This document shows, in pieces, positions 50,840 to 59,665 of a stretch of 64,000 bases of DNA; position 1 is the stretch's first letter, and every line of letters starts with the position of its first letter. The notes below the pieces were generated by a model. It did no database searches. It was given only the letters and a program-made list of their open reading frames with translations, and was not told the origin of the DNA. The stretch lies in NCBI GenBank assembly GCA_964632505.1, contig CAZWCE010000001.1:372001-436000 (forward strand), in the 5' to 3' direction. The DNA comes from CAZWCE01 sp964632505 (GTDB lineage Bacteria; Planctomycetota; Planctomycetia; Pirellulales; Thermoguttaceae). A program made the translations under genes and the position numbers.

Positions 50840-51364
50840 TCACCTTTTCGCCCGAGGGGCGAAAGCGGGGAAAGGGAGCCGAAACACTTCCGGGTGGGGC
50901 GCTTGCTCGCTTTGGACCTCCTGGAAGTGTTTCCGCGCGACGGAGAGCGCGACGTCGATTTCCCGAGACTTCAAGAGGACGAGCGTCGCGCCGCTTTCCA
51001 TCAGGGCGAGTTTCCATCGCTCGGCCTTTTCGGCCGGAAGTCGCATGGCGTCGGCGAAGACGGCGATCACCCGAACGCCGGGCCGGTAGCGTCGGATCCA
51101 CGCCAAGAGTGTCAATCTCGACTTCAAATCACCCCACCCCACTTCCAGGAGCAGCAGTGCCCCGCGGTGACGCAAGACGTGTTCTTGGCATTGCTTGAGT
51201 GTCCCGGCACGGATCACCCTCGGCAGCGGTCCTTCCCATCGGCTGCGGAAAAGGGCGCCGAAGTGACGTGTCGGTTCGTACACCAAGAGGACCGGTTCAC
51301 CGTCACTCGGAGCGCCGGTCGGACCGAATCCTTCGATCGGCAGAAGCGGGGATGGGGACGTCAT
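50840..51364 (-). CDS. Stand-alone degenerate receiver-like protein
   Basis: The 174-residue product, starting MTSPSPLLPIEGFG, overlaps the stop codon of the upstream PAS-AAA-Fis gene by the classic ATGA, so the two are translationally coupled. Residues about 25-150 have the strand/helix order of a receiver domain: EPVLLVYEPTRHFGALFRSR, GALLLLEVGWGDLKSRLTLL, RVIAVFADAMRL and GATLVLLKSREIDVAL. Key positions differ from an ordinary receiver. The phosphate-accepting Asp is Glu (LLLLEVG), the first acidic pair is reduced to Y-E, and the conserved Thr is Phe, but the conserved Lys is kept. A Glu there often mimics the phosphorylated state, so a constantly active or adaptor role is likely. The receiver reading is from pattern, not from a search. 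Confidence 0.65.
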   Translation of the reverse strand: MTSPSPLLPIEGFGPTGAPSDGEPVLLVYEPTRHFGALFRSRWEGPLPRVIRAGTLKQCQEHVLRHRGALLLLEVGWGDLKSRLTLLAWIRRYRPGVRVIAVFADAMRLPAEKAERWKLALMESGATLVLLKSREIDVALSVARKHFQEVQSEQAPHPEVFRLPFPAFAPRAKR

Positions 51365-52851
51365 CGCGGGGCGTCCTCCTTTTCGTCCGGCGATGGCTCT
51401 CCTTGCGAGTCGCCTTGGAGTTGTTCGAGTCGGCGATAGAGTTTCGGGCGCGTCATCCCCAGCAGTTTGGCGGCCTGCGATTTGTTGCCGTCGCTGGCGC
51501 GGAGGGCCCGCTCGATCACCTCCCGTTCGACCGTTTCGAGATAGGCTTCCAGGTCGATCGGACGAGGAGTTCGCGGCGCATGCGCGACGGCGTCGGCGGC
51601 ATCGTGCAGGCGTCGGGGGAGATCTCCCGGTTCGATGAGCATTCCCCCGGACTGCTGATGAGCCTGGGAGACCACTTCGGCCAGTTCCGCCACTTCCCCC
51701 GGCCAGTGATAGCGATCGAGGAGGTCGAGAGCGTCGCTGGAGAAACCGGCCCGCTGCTTCTTCCCGCGGGCATTCTCCTGTTCGACGAACTGTTGGGCCA
51801 AAAGGGGAAGATCTTCTCGCCGGTCGGTCAATCGCGGCAGCTCCAGGCAGAGGGTGGCGAGTTTTTCTCCCACCGGACGCGCCGTCTGCCAATGAGAGAG
51901 CGGCAGCGGGGTGGTGCCCATCACCCGACACCAAGGCGATTGTTGTTCGAGGCGCCGGAGCAGATCTTCCCGGCACTCCACCGGAAAGAGGTCCGCCTCG
52001 AGCAGCAGGAGAGTGTTGCACACGTGTCGGGTTCCTTCGCCGGACCGTTCAGGCCGTTGATACCGCTGGAAGAAGGCGTCGATCGTGCCGGCGATCAAGT
52101 CGCTCCCCAGTGCGCGGCAGTCGACCGGCAGGAGGGCGCCGGTGGGGTGGGATCCGCTCTCGGCATCGACGCCGGATTCCTCTTGCGCGAGAAACCGGTT
52201 GGCCGCGTGGTGGATCGCCCGGGCGAGGTGCTCTCGACCGCTGCCGGGGGGACCGACGATCAACACCGAGACCTCGCTTCGAGCCGCGAGCATGGCTTGG
52301 CGGCGGAGGCGTCGCATCGCATCGCCGGTGGCGGGGAAGCGTCCCAGATCGGCCTGCCAGGCGTCGTGACTTCGCAGCGCCGAGAGTCGCTCGTGGAGCG
52401 TCTCCGCCTCCTCGCGCTCGAGAGAAACCGGGGCTCCGACGAGTTCCAACGGGCGATTCGCTTTCGTCGTGACCGTCCGGGCATCGACCAGAACGAGCAT
52501 TCCGGCGAATGAATCCTCTCCCGATGCCTCGGAAGTGAGCGGGAGGAATTCCGCCCGACGACGGTCGAGCGATTCCACGCGATCCATGACGATCGTCGCG
52601 CGGACATGACGGCCGGCGATCGCTTCGGGAGGGGGGGCCATCGCGGCGAGTGCCTTCTCATGACGCAACTTCGCCCCACCGCCGTGATAGCGGCATTTCT
52701 TGCCCAGCAGTTGCTCCAGTTCGCAACCGGTCCACTCCAAAAGCGCCGTGTTGCAATAGATCAGCGCCAGGGCGTCGTCGAGCACGTAGAACGGTTGCGG
52801 GATGCCCTGCAGCAGTTTCGTCAACGGATGTGCCCGGGGCCGCGACGGCAT
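51361..52851 (-). CDS. PAS-AAA-Fis regulator resembling a sigma-54 activator but with degenerate ATPase
   Basis: The 496-residue protein has an N-terminal PAS domain (residues about 10-130; FYVLDDALALIYCNTALLEW). An AAA+ core spans about 165-390, and a Fis-type helix-turn-helix lies at 455-480 (NKSQAAKLLGMTRPKLYRRL). The architecture is that of NtrC-like enhancer-binding proteins. The working parts are eroded. Walker A reads VGPPGSGREHLA with Arg for Lys, and Walker B reads LLLLEADLFP without the D-E pair. The GAFTGA loop that touches sigma-54 is missing, and WPGNVREL has become WPGEVAEL. It probably binds DNA and a PAS ligand but does not remodel sigma-54. It is divergent from a hybrid kinase and coupled to the receiver-like gene. 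Confidence 0.85.
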   Translation of the reverse strand: MPSRPRAHPLTKLLQGIPQPFYVLDDALALIYCNTALLEWTGCELEQLLGKKCRYHGGGAKLRHEKALAAMAPPPEAIAGRHVRATIVMDRVESLDRRRAEFLPLTSEASGEDSFAGMLVLVDARTVTTKANRPLELVGAPVSLEREEAETLHERLSALRSHDAWQADLGRFPATGDAMRRLRRQAMLAARSEVSVLIVGPPGSGREHLARAIHHAANRFLAQEESGVDAESGSHPTGALLPVDCRALGSDLIAGTIDAFFQRYQRPERSGEGTRHVCNTLLLLEADLFPVECREDLLRRLEQQSPWCRVMGTTPLPLSHWQTARPVGEKLATLCLELPRLTDRREDLPLLAQQFVEQENARGKKQRAGFSSDALDLLDRYHWPGEVAELAEVVSQAHQQSGGMLIEPGDLPRRLHDAADAVAHAPRTPRPIDLEAYLETVEREVIERALRASDGNKSQAAKLLGMTRPKLYRRLEQLQGDSQGEPSPDEKEDAPR

Positions 52852-53228
52852 GGAGAATTCCTTCTCTGGATGAGAGATAACGCACCGTGAACGATCGCAA
52901 GACGTTTGACAACGTCACTTTGGCGATTCACGCCCCATCATACCATAAGGCACGGTCGATGCGAAAGTCCGTCCGCGGGGAGTCCTTCGCCGTCCGATGG
53001 TGGCGATTTTCGGGAATATGCCGGCTTCGGGGCCTTCCGGGAGAATGCCGATCTCTCGGGAAAGTGATCACGGGCGACCCGAACGACGGAAAGAAAGCCG
53101 ATTCCCCCGCTTTTCTCGTTCATCATGCCGCCGAGGATCTATATTTAGAACAGAGAGATATTCCAGCGCTTTCGGTGGAGAGAGGTGAGCCCGTTCCGGC
53201 GAGGCTTTCCCACCTTTTTTTCTCCACG
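52852..53228. other. Divergent intergenic region of the signalling module
   Basis: About 375 bases between the regulator and the hybrid kinase genes. A TATATT at 53140-53145 could be the kinase's -10, which would fit a start at 53229 rather than further upstream. No clear inverted repeat for a regulator was seen. Confidence 0.35.
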
Positions 53229-55979
53229 ATGGATCCCATGTCCTTTTTTCTCAAATTGCGGGTTTTGCGGATGTCGAGCATTTTTTCCAAAACGATTTTC
53301 CCGGCACTGCTTTGCTTCCTGTTCGTCGGCGCGACCGTCGAAGGGCATCCGGCCGTATCGGCTGCGGGAGAAGAGTACGTCGAGCTGGCCGGCTGGGCGA
53401 CGTTTTTCTGGGCGGCCTTGCTTCTGGGCCTTTCACTCATCTGGTGGATCTCCTTCCGGCGACAGGTTGCCCGGCGTCATCGGAGCGAGAGGGAGCATCA
53501 GCACACCCTCGACAGCATCTCCTGTGTGGTGATGCGCTGGAATCGCGACAGCCTCCTCGAGATCAACCGCTTCGGCTTGGATTTTTTCGGCTACCAGGCG
53601 AAGGAGCTTCAAGAGAAGCCGGTGCAGAACTATCTGGTGCTGCCGTCCGACGCCGAGAAGTTTCTCGCCGGAGTCCGCGGCCGGAATGAGGGTGATCTGA
53701 CAGGGCCGTCGCCGTCGGAAAGCGAGGAGGGCAGGAGCGAATCGGAGGACGCCCCCGGCCACGGCACGGTCCGCTGCCGCAAAAAAGACGGCTCCATCGC
53801 CTGGGTCTCGTGGACCCATTGCTCCTGCTCGAACAAACGCTTCGAAGAGAACGGCCAGATGCTCAGCGTCGGAATGGATGTGACGGATCAGAGAAAAGCG
53901 GAGGAGAAACTCCGGCGCGACCGCGATGAACTGGTCCGGAATTTCGAGAAAAAGACCGGCGAATTGAAAGAGCACCAGGAACGGCTGAATATCGCCCTGG
54001 AAGCGGCTCGGGCGTTCGTCTTCGAGCTCGATTTGGCGACCGATGTCAACTGCTCCGAGGTGGGGCAATGGACCGACTTGGGCTACCCGGAATCGTGGAA
54101 GCCGGAGGATTTCAACGCCTTGGTGGAGATGCTCCATTCCCACGAAAGATCGCAGTTCACCGAGATGTACCGGACGGCGCGAGAATCGGTGGAGGACCGT
54201 TCGCTCGGCCCTTATGAGGTCCGGCTGCGTTCCTGGGACGGCCATTATCTATGGTTCATTCTCTATGCCCGGGTGGTGCATCGCTCGGGGGGAGCACAAC
54301 TGGTCGGCATCGGCTGCGACATCGACGAACAGAAACGCATCTGGCAGGAGATGCGTCGTACCGAGCGGAGCTACGAATTCGCCCAACGGGCGGCGAATGT
54401 TTCCAGTTGGGAATACTTGCCCGATCTGGAAGAGTTGAATCACTCTCCGCAGTTCGAGCGTCTGACCGGGTTCTCTCCCGACGAGATCACCTCGATGGGC
54501 GAATTCCTCGCGCGCATCCATCCGGAGGATCATGAACAGGTCCACCAGGGCTTCGAGCAGCTCTGCTCCGATCAATGCGAACACACGATGGAGTTCCGGC
54601 TCCTCTGCAAGGACGGCCGCCAGTGCTGGCTGATGTCGCTCGGGTGCAGCAAGGTCGACGAAGAGGGGAACCGGCGGATCTTCGGCATCACCATGGACGT
54701 GACCCACAAGAAGGAGGTCGAGTACACGTTGCGCGAAGCGAAGGAGAAGGCGGAAGCGGCCGCCCGGAGCAAAACGGAATTCCTCGCGAATATGTCGCAC
54801 GAGATCCGCACCCCCATGAACAGCATCGTCGGCATGCTCGATCTTTTGAAGGTGGGCAATCTCGACGAAGAACAGCGCGACGCCATCGACACGATCTGCA
54901 CTTCCACCGAAGTGCTCATGACCGTCATCAACGACATCCTCGACTATTCGAAGATCGAAGCGGGGAAGGTCACCTTGGAGTACGTTCCGATCGATCTGCG
55001 GCAGAACGTCCACGACATCGCGGCGATCATGAAGATGAGCGCGGTCAAAAAAGGCATCGAACTCTTGGTCGATTTCGACGAGGCGGTCCCCCGTTGGGTC
55101 CGGTCCGACGGTGTCCGTCTTCGGCAGATCCTATTGAACCTGATCGGCAATGCCATCAAATTCACCGAGAAGGGGTCCGTCGCGGTGACGGTCCGGCTCG
55201 AGTCGCTCCTGGAGGAGGACGATCGGGAAAAGGCCCGCGTCACCTTTCAGGTGAAAGATACCGGCATCGGCATGACGACCGAACAGTTGATCAGTATCTT
55301 CGAGAAGTTCACCCAGGCCGATGCTTCGACGACACGCAAATTCGGCGGCACCGGGCTGGGGCTCTCGATCTGTCGGGAGTTGATCGGCATGATGGGCGGA
55401 GAAATCATGGTCGACAGCGTGGACGGCGAGGGGGCCACGTTCTGGTTCACCATCGACCTGGAGGTGGTCAAACAGGTCGAACAGGAAGTCGAGGAACCCT
55501 CGCTGGAACCCGCGTCGTCGGAGAAGAACATCACCGATTATTCCCGAGAGGAGTTCGAGAAGCTCTTGCGGGAGAACTTCTTCCAATTCGACATGCACGC
55601 CCTCTTGGTCGACGATCGCAAGGCGAATCAGAAAGTGGCCCAGCGGATCCTCGAGAAGTTGGGGTGCCGCGCAACGGTCGTTTCCAGTGGCGAAGAGGCG
55701 GTCCGGCGGGTTCGCGAGGAGTCGTTCGATTTGATCTTCATGGACTGCCAGATGCCCGGCATGGACGGCTACGAGGCCACCCGGGTGATCCGCCGAGAGC
55801 AAAAGGAGGGACGGCACCCCTTGATCGTCGCCATGACCGCCAATGCCCTGGAGGGGGCCCGGCAGGAATGTCTCGATGCCGGCATGGACGACTACCTCGC
55901 CAAGCCGATCAAGCCCCAGACGGTCGCCGCCATCCTCCAGAAATACGCGACGCTGAAAACCTGCGCCTCGGTGGGGTGA
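53229..55979 (+). CDS. Membrane-bound hybrid histidine kinase with three PAS domains and a receiver
   Basis: Start MDPMSFFLKLRVLR is the first ATG after the possible -10; alternatives follow at 53238 and 53271. Counting from here the protein has 916 residues. Two membrane spans lie at about 20-37 and 55-75, with only a short loop between, so it may sense through its PAS domains. PAS segments follow at about 90-220, 245-375 and 385-500 (WDGHYLWFILYARVVHR and CKDGRQCWLMSLGC are PAS ends). HisKA has the phospho-accepting His in NMSHEIRTPMN (residue 524). The ATPase has LRQILLNLIGNAIKF, VKDTGIGM, FEKFTQADASTTRKFGGTG. The C-terminal receiver has LVDDRKANQKV, the phospho-Asp in IFMDCQMPGMDG (residue 839) and LAKPIKP. 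All key residues are intact, unlike its divergent neighbours. Confidence 0.93.
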   Translation: MDPMSFFLKLRVLRMSSIFSKTIFPALLCFLFVGATVEGHPAVSAAGEEYVELAGWATFFWAALLLGLSLIWWISFRRQVARRHRSEREHQHTLDSISCVVMRWNRDSLLEINRFGLDFFGYQAKELQEKPVQNYLVLPSDAEKFLAGVRGRNEGDLTGPSPSESEEGRSESEDAPGHGTVRCRKKDGSIAWVSWTHCSCSNKRFEENGQMLSVGMDVTDQRKAEEKLRRDRDELVRNFEKKTGELKEHQERLNIALEAARAFVFELDLATDVNCSEVGQWTDLGYPESWKPEDFNALVEMLHSHERSQFTEMYRTARESVEDRSLGPYEVRLRSWDGHYLWFILYARVVHRSGGAQLVGIGCDIDEQKRIWQEMRRTERSYEFAQRAANVSSWEYLPDLEELNHSPQFERLTGFSPDEITSMGEFLARIHPEDHEQVHQGFEQLCSDQCEHTMEFRLLCKDGRQCWLMSLGCSKVDEEGNRRIFGITMDVTHKKEVEYTLREAKEKAEAAARSKTEFLANMSHEIRTPMNSIVGMLDLLKVGNLDEEQRDAIDTICTSTEVLMTVINDILDYSKIEAGKVTLEYVPIDLRQNVHDIAAIMKMSAVKKGIELLVDFDEAVPRWVRSDGVRLRQILLNLIGNAIKFTEKGSVAVTVRLESLLEEDDREKARVTFQVKDTGIGMTTEQLISIFEKFTQADASTTRKFGGTGLGLSICRELIGMMGGEIMVDSVDGEGATFWFTIDLEVVKQVEQEVEEPSLEPASSEKNITDYSREEFEKLLRENFFQFDMHALLVDDRKANQKVAQRILEKLGCRATVVSSGEEAVRRVREESFDLIFMDCQMPGMDGYEATRVIRREQKEGRHPLIVAMTANALEGARQECLDAGMDDYLAKPIKPQTVAAILQKYATLKTCASVG

Positions 55980-56163
55980 ACGCAGCGTATCGGATCGCGT
56001 GAAAAAAATCTTGATTTCCTCGGAACTTTCCAAGCGCAATCGGGGTTGGTTCCGTCAGCCCGTGGCCTGCCTCAAGACCCGGTTCGCGCTTTGCGGCGGT
56101 TCGTGTCTTTCGTCCGATCGCCGCCTTCTCCGCTTCTTACCTTCAGCCGATGGAATCACCGAG

Positions 56164-57357
56164 ATGAATATCGACGAACGATCTACGTCCCTGGATAGCC
56201 GCACGTGGAAGAGTTCTTTCCTTCTCCTTTTTTTGATCCTTTCGATCTGCATTCCGCCGATCGCTCGCGCGACCCCGCCCGCGACTCCGCCGGAAAAGGA
56301 TTCGAAAAACTCTGAAAAAGAATCGAAAGAACCGACCGCGGTCCAACCGGGTGACCCGTCCTTTCGCGGGCCGTTCCGATCGTGGGGACGCCGGCAAGCC
56401 CCTCGGGAACAAGGTTTTCGGAATCGTTGGCGACAACCCGATCCCCAGGAAATTCAGATCCAGGGGGAGGGCTTTTTTCTCACCGCCGAGGGCTTTCTCG
56501 ATCGGAGTTACCATTTCACCCGCCGGGAAGAGGCGGTCTTTTTGAACGGCCGAGAGCTGTTCGGTCCGGAGGTGGTGGTCTATCCTGCCGGTCGTTTTCA
56601 ATCGCCGATGCAAAAGTTGATCCACGCCTTGTCGAACGACGGACTGGTGGTGCAGCTCGATGAAAATCACTTCGTGGCCATCGGCGATAGCGTCGGTCAT
56701 GTTGAACTGCTTGATGTCTTGAGTCCTCGAACCCCTTACCGCGAGCAACTCGAAAAGCTCGAACAGTTGCCGATCCAAGGGATGACGATCGACCAATGGA
56801 GTGACTTTCTCGGGCGATGCGAGTTCACCGAACCGGAATACGAGGCGGCAGTGGGGCCATTCTTGGAGCCTTACCGGGAGACGGTCGCCGAGAATTACAG
56901 GATCGCCTGGTGGACACAACAGATCGGTCGACTCGAAAAAATGGGCTTCACCTATTTTCTCAATCTGGTGGGACTGATGCTCGTGACTTTGGCGTTCGGC
57001 ACATTGCTGACACAACGGCCCAACGAAACGTTCTCCGACGACGGAGCGGCGAAGCGGAGAGCCCGAAATCTCTGCTGGAACACGGGGCTGATCGTCGCCT
57101 TGAGTCTTTTCGACCTCGGTTGCACGCTCTTTGCCCATCTCTCGGGCGGATTCAAAGAGTTGAACCCGATCGGCAGCGTGCTGGCCGACAGTCCGATGAA
57201 TCTGATGCTCTTCAAGGTCGTCACGCTGATGGTCAGCGCGGCGATTCTTCTCGCGCTGCGGCATCACCCAAGAGCGCAGTGGGCCTCCTGGTGGCTCTGC
57301 CTGGTCCTGGTCATCCTCACCTTCCGCTGGACCACCTACCACGGCATGATGCTGTAA
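56164..57357 (+). CDS. Exported N-terminal domain plus C-terminal membrane domain (DUF5658-like), unknown function
   Basis: The 397-residue protein starts MNIDERSTSLDSRTWKSSFL with a signal-like span (LLLFLILSICIPPIARA). A Pro/Lys/Glu-rich linker follows, then an ordered extracytoplasmic part at about 90-260 (EIQIQGEGFFLTAEGFLDRS, EVVVYPAGRFQSPMQKLIH) that I do not recognise. The C-terminal third has membrane spans (FTYFLNLVGLMLVTLAFG, LCWNTGLIVALSLFDLG). It resembles the DUF5658 type: LSLFDLGCTLFAHLSGGF, then ELNPIGSVLADSPMN, then LLALRHH. The pattern of a large sensor-like domain on a small membrane anchor suggests a surface or sensing role. It follows the hybrid kinase on the same strand after 184 bases and may be co-transcribed. 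Confidence 0.7.
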   Translation: MNIDERSTSLDSRTWKSSFLLLFLILSICIPPIARATPPATPPEKDSKNSEKESKEPTAVQPGDPSFRGPFRSWGRRQAPREQGFRNRWRQPDPQEIQIQGEGFFLTAEGFLDRSYHFTRREEAVFLNGRELFGPEVVVYPAGRFQSPMQKLIHALSNDGLVVQLDENHFVAIGDSVGHVELLDVLSPRTPYREQLEKLEQLPIQGMTIDQWSDFLGRCEFTEPEYEAAVGPFLEPYRETVAENYRIAWWTQQIGRLEKMGFTYFLNLVGLMLVTLAFGTLLTQRPNETFSDDGAAKRRARNLCWNTGLIVALSLFDLGCTLFAHLSGGFKELNPIGSVLADSPMNLMLFKVVTLMVSAAILLALRHHPRAQWASWWLCLVLVILTFRWTTYHGMML

Positions 57358-57512
57358 AACGGCAAGAAGCCCGGTGAATGGAAGGACGCTCCGCCGGTTT
57401 CAACTGCGAAGCAAAAGGACTCCGAAATTCGCCCTAGGTCCGTGTCTCGGTTTGGTCGATCATCTAATTATTCTTTGCGGATTCCGCGGAGGAAATGTTT
57501 CCATATGAACAT

Positions 57513-57541
57513 TTGACATCCAATGGCCGGAAAAGTAAACT
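57513..57541 (+). promoter_or_regulatory. Promoter of the glycosyltransferase gene
   Basis: TTGACA and TAAACT, four of six to the -10 consensus, are separated by exactly 17 bases. Transcription would begin near 57548, giving a leader of about 41 bases before the ATG at 57589. Confidence 0.55.
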
Positions 57542-57588
57542 AGATTATATTTTTGGGTAATTTAGTGGTTCTTTCCAAGGAGCTCGAA

Positions 57589-58674
57589 ATGACTTCCGGC
57601 GGTGACGAACATACAATCTCCGATTCTAAAAAACGCCCTTCCATCGAAGAAGCTCGGAGAGACTGGCGAGTTCTGGATTCCCCCGACTTCGAGATTCCAG
57701 AAGACGTCCGATTGATCTCGCACGAGAAATTTACCACTTGCCGGGATATCGAAGTAGACTATATTCCTCCCAGTGGGATGGTTCTTTATTTTCGTTTTTT
57801 CAACAAACTGTTCTCGCTACTTTATGCGTTCCAGCTACTGCGTGAAACGAACCGCCAGACGGTATTGATACTCAATGGAGGCGGCTCGTTGTGGCTTTTC
57901 GTAGGACTTTTGAACCGATTCTTCATGTGGCGCAAGCGAGATGTTCTGTGTTGGGATATTTTCGTGGAGGTCGATGCCGATTGGAAACGCCGCTTGATGA
58001 GTTTCGCTCTTTCGACGTTCCGACTCAACGTGCTTTGGTCACGCCCCCAGATCGTTCCCCATGCAAATTGGCTCAAATTACCGGAAGAGCGATTCATATT
58101 TCTTCCTTTCAAGGCGAACCATTCCAAGGGACCGCGTTATGATTTACCCATCGGCGGTTTCGTCTTCGCCGGCGGCAATGGCAAGAGGGATTACAAAGCA
58201 TTGATCGATGCGGTTCGCGACACCAATATTCCGGTCGTCATCAGCTCTACAGCACCGGAAGTGAGGCGCCAGATTGATTTCCTTCCGAATGTCATCGTTT
58301 TAGGGGCGCCGGAACCCGCTTATGCTCAGCTCCCCGCTGCTTCCACCTTCGTTGTCGTTTCCATGCAACACACGGGCTTAAAAGGTGGGGGCGAAGCAAA
58401 TTTCTGCAACGGAATGTGGCACGAAAAGCCGGTCATTGCCGCCGACAGCATCGCGGCGATGGATTACATCGTTGAAGGAGAAACAGGCTATGTGGTTCCT
58501 TCCGGCGACAGCGCGGCCCTTCGCCGGCGCATTCTCGAGCTGTGGAACGATCCGGAAAAGGTTCAGCGCATGGGCAAGGCGGCCCGGAAACATGTCGAAG
58601 AGAATTTCACCCACAAGGCCTTCATCCGCCGCCTTCTGAGATTGGCACTGCTGGTGGGCTACGAGAAGAAATGA
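57589..58674 (+). CDS. Glycosyltransferase, GT4-like
   Basis: Start MTSGGDEHTISDSKK is set by a perfect AAGGAG six bases upstream; the open frame begins 12 codons earlier. The 361-residue product has a GT-B plan. The N-terminal half has GMVLYFRFFNKLFSLLYAFQ and LILNGGGSLWLF. In the second half GGFVFAGGNGKRDYKALIDA starts the nucleotide-sugar domain, and HEKPVIAADSIAAMDYIVEG with the following ETGYVVPSGDSAALRRRI is the E-x7-E-like acceptor/donor region of GT4 enzymes. No signal peptide is present; it acts at the cytoplasmic face of the membrane. Donor and acceptor are not known. It opens the surface-glycan patch with a pyruvyl transferase next door. Confidence 0.85.
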   Translation: MTSGGDEHTISDSKKRPSIEEARRDWRVLDSPDFEIPEDVRLISHEKFTTCRDIEVDYIPPSGMVLYFRFFNKLFSLLYAFQLLRETNRQTVLILNGGGSLWLFVGLLNRFFMWRKRDVLCWDIFVEVDADWKRRLMSFALSTFRLNVLWSRPQIVPHANWLKLPEERFIFLPFKANHSKGPRYDLPIGGFVFAGGNGKRDYKALIDAVRDTNIPVVISSTAPEVRRQIDFLPNVIVLGAPEPAYAQLPAASTFVVVSMQHTGLKGGGEANFCNGMWHEKPVIAADSIAAMDYIVEGETGYVVPSGDSAALRRRILELWNDPEKVQRMGKAARKHVEENFTHKAFIRRLLRLALLVGYEKK

Positions 58675-58763
58675 GGTAACCGATGAATCTGAAAGCCTAT
58701 CTCTTTTGTTAGTAAATCTGATTCTCGCTGAACATGGAATTTTTACATTGCCGATGATAAACC

Positions 58764-59665
58764 ATGAACTTATTCAAAAAAATATATAAAAATCGATATG
58801 TTTTAGACCGCAAGATTGTTTCTGCCACAATCAATCTTATTGATGCGAAAGCTTGCCAAAGGTTGCAAGCAATTCGCGGACAGTATATTGGTAACAGTGT
58901 TCATGCTTTCTGGTGGACTGGATATAGAAATTTTGGCGATTTAATAACGCCATATCTACTGAATTATTATGATAGATTTCCAATTTATGCCAAGCCGCAA
59001 TTTGCTGAAGTTGCTGCTACTGGCAGCCTTTTGGGAATGTTACCCCAAAATTATAACGGCATGATCTTGGGCTCAGGGCTTCTCTCTGATACGCATAAGT
59101 TATCTTTCCCAGATGCGACAATATTGTCTGTTCGGGGACCGCTAACGAAATCAAGAATTAATGCTCCAAAAAATACGGAGGTAGGGGATCCTGGATTGCT
59201 AATGACGGAACTGATTCCTGAGCGGAAGCAAAAAAATACACCCTTGGATTGGTAACGCATTATGAGGATTTCCCTGAACCCTCAATACATAGATTTGCAC
59301 GTCGATACCCAAAGGATATTCGCATTATCAATGTTCAGAGGAACCCCATTTCTGTTACCAAGGATATTGATAAGTGCACCCATGTAGTTTCTTCAAGCCT
59401 TCATGGTTGTATTGTGGCAGACGCTTTAGGGATTCCAAACCGGTGGATGGTAGTTTCTGATCGTGTTTTGGGGAAAGGGTTTAAATTCAAAGATTATTAT
59501 GCTTCTCTGGATTTGGATCGTGCTCCAATAGTTTTTTATGAAAAAACAAAGTTGATAGAATTAGTTGATTCTGCTATTGCTCCCCCTCTGGAAAAAATTA
59601 ATGAAATTCAGTCGAGCTTAAGAAAGCAATTCTTGTTGTTCAAGAGTCTGACAATGAAAAAATAG
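58764..59665 (+). pseudogene. Polysaccharide pyruvyl transferase, split by a frameshift in a seven-A run
   Basis: The first half (58764-59255) starts MNLFKKIYKNRYV and holds the family's N-terminal elements HAFWWTGYRNFGDLITPYLL and GMILGSGLLSDTHKL, then SVRGPLTKSRI and EVGDPGLLMTELIP. Its frame ends at PLDW. The other frame, from about 59234, continues it as KYTLGLVTHYEDFPEP, then CTHVVSSSLHGCIVADALGI with the conserved SSLHG motif and WMVVSDRVLGKGFKF. The two halves together make one normal enzyme of about 300 residues. The break lies in seven consecutive A residues at 59230-59236; one missing A, or a minus-one slip, restores the protein. Such enzymes add pyruvate ketals to cell-surface sugars. 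The DNA is markedly AT-richer than the flanking genes, pointing to transfer. Recent mutation, sequencing error and programmed slippage are all possible. Confidence 0.8.

Noticed and set aside
54575..56002. 475-codon plus-strand frame overlapping the hybrid kinase
   Set aside because: Out-of-frame reading with Arg/Gly bias; the kinase frame carries every expected motif.
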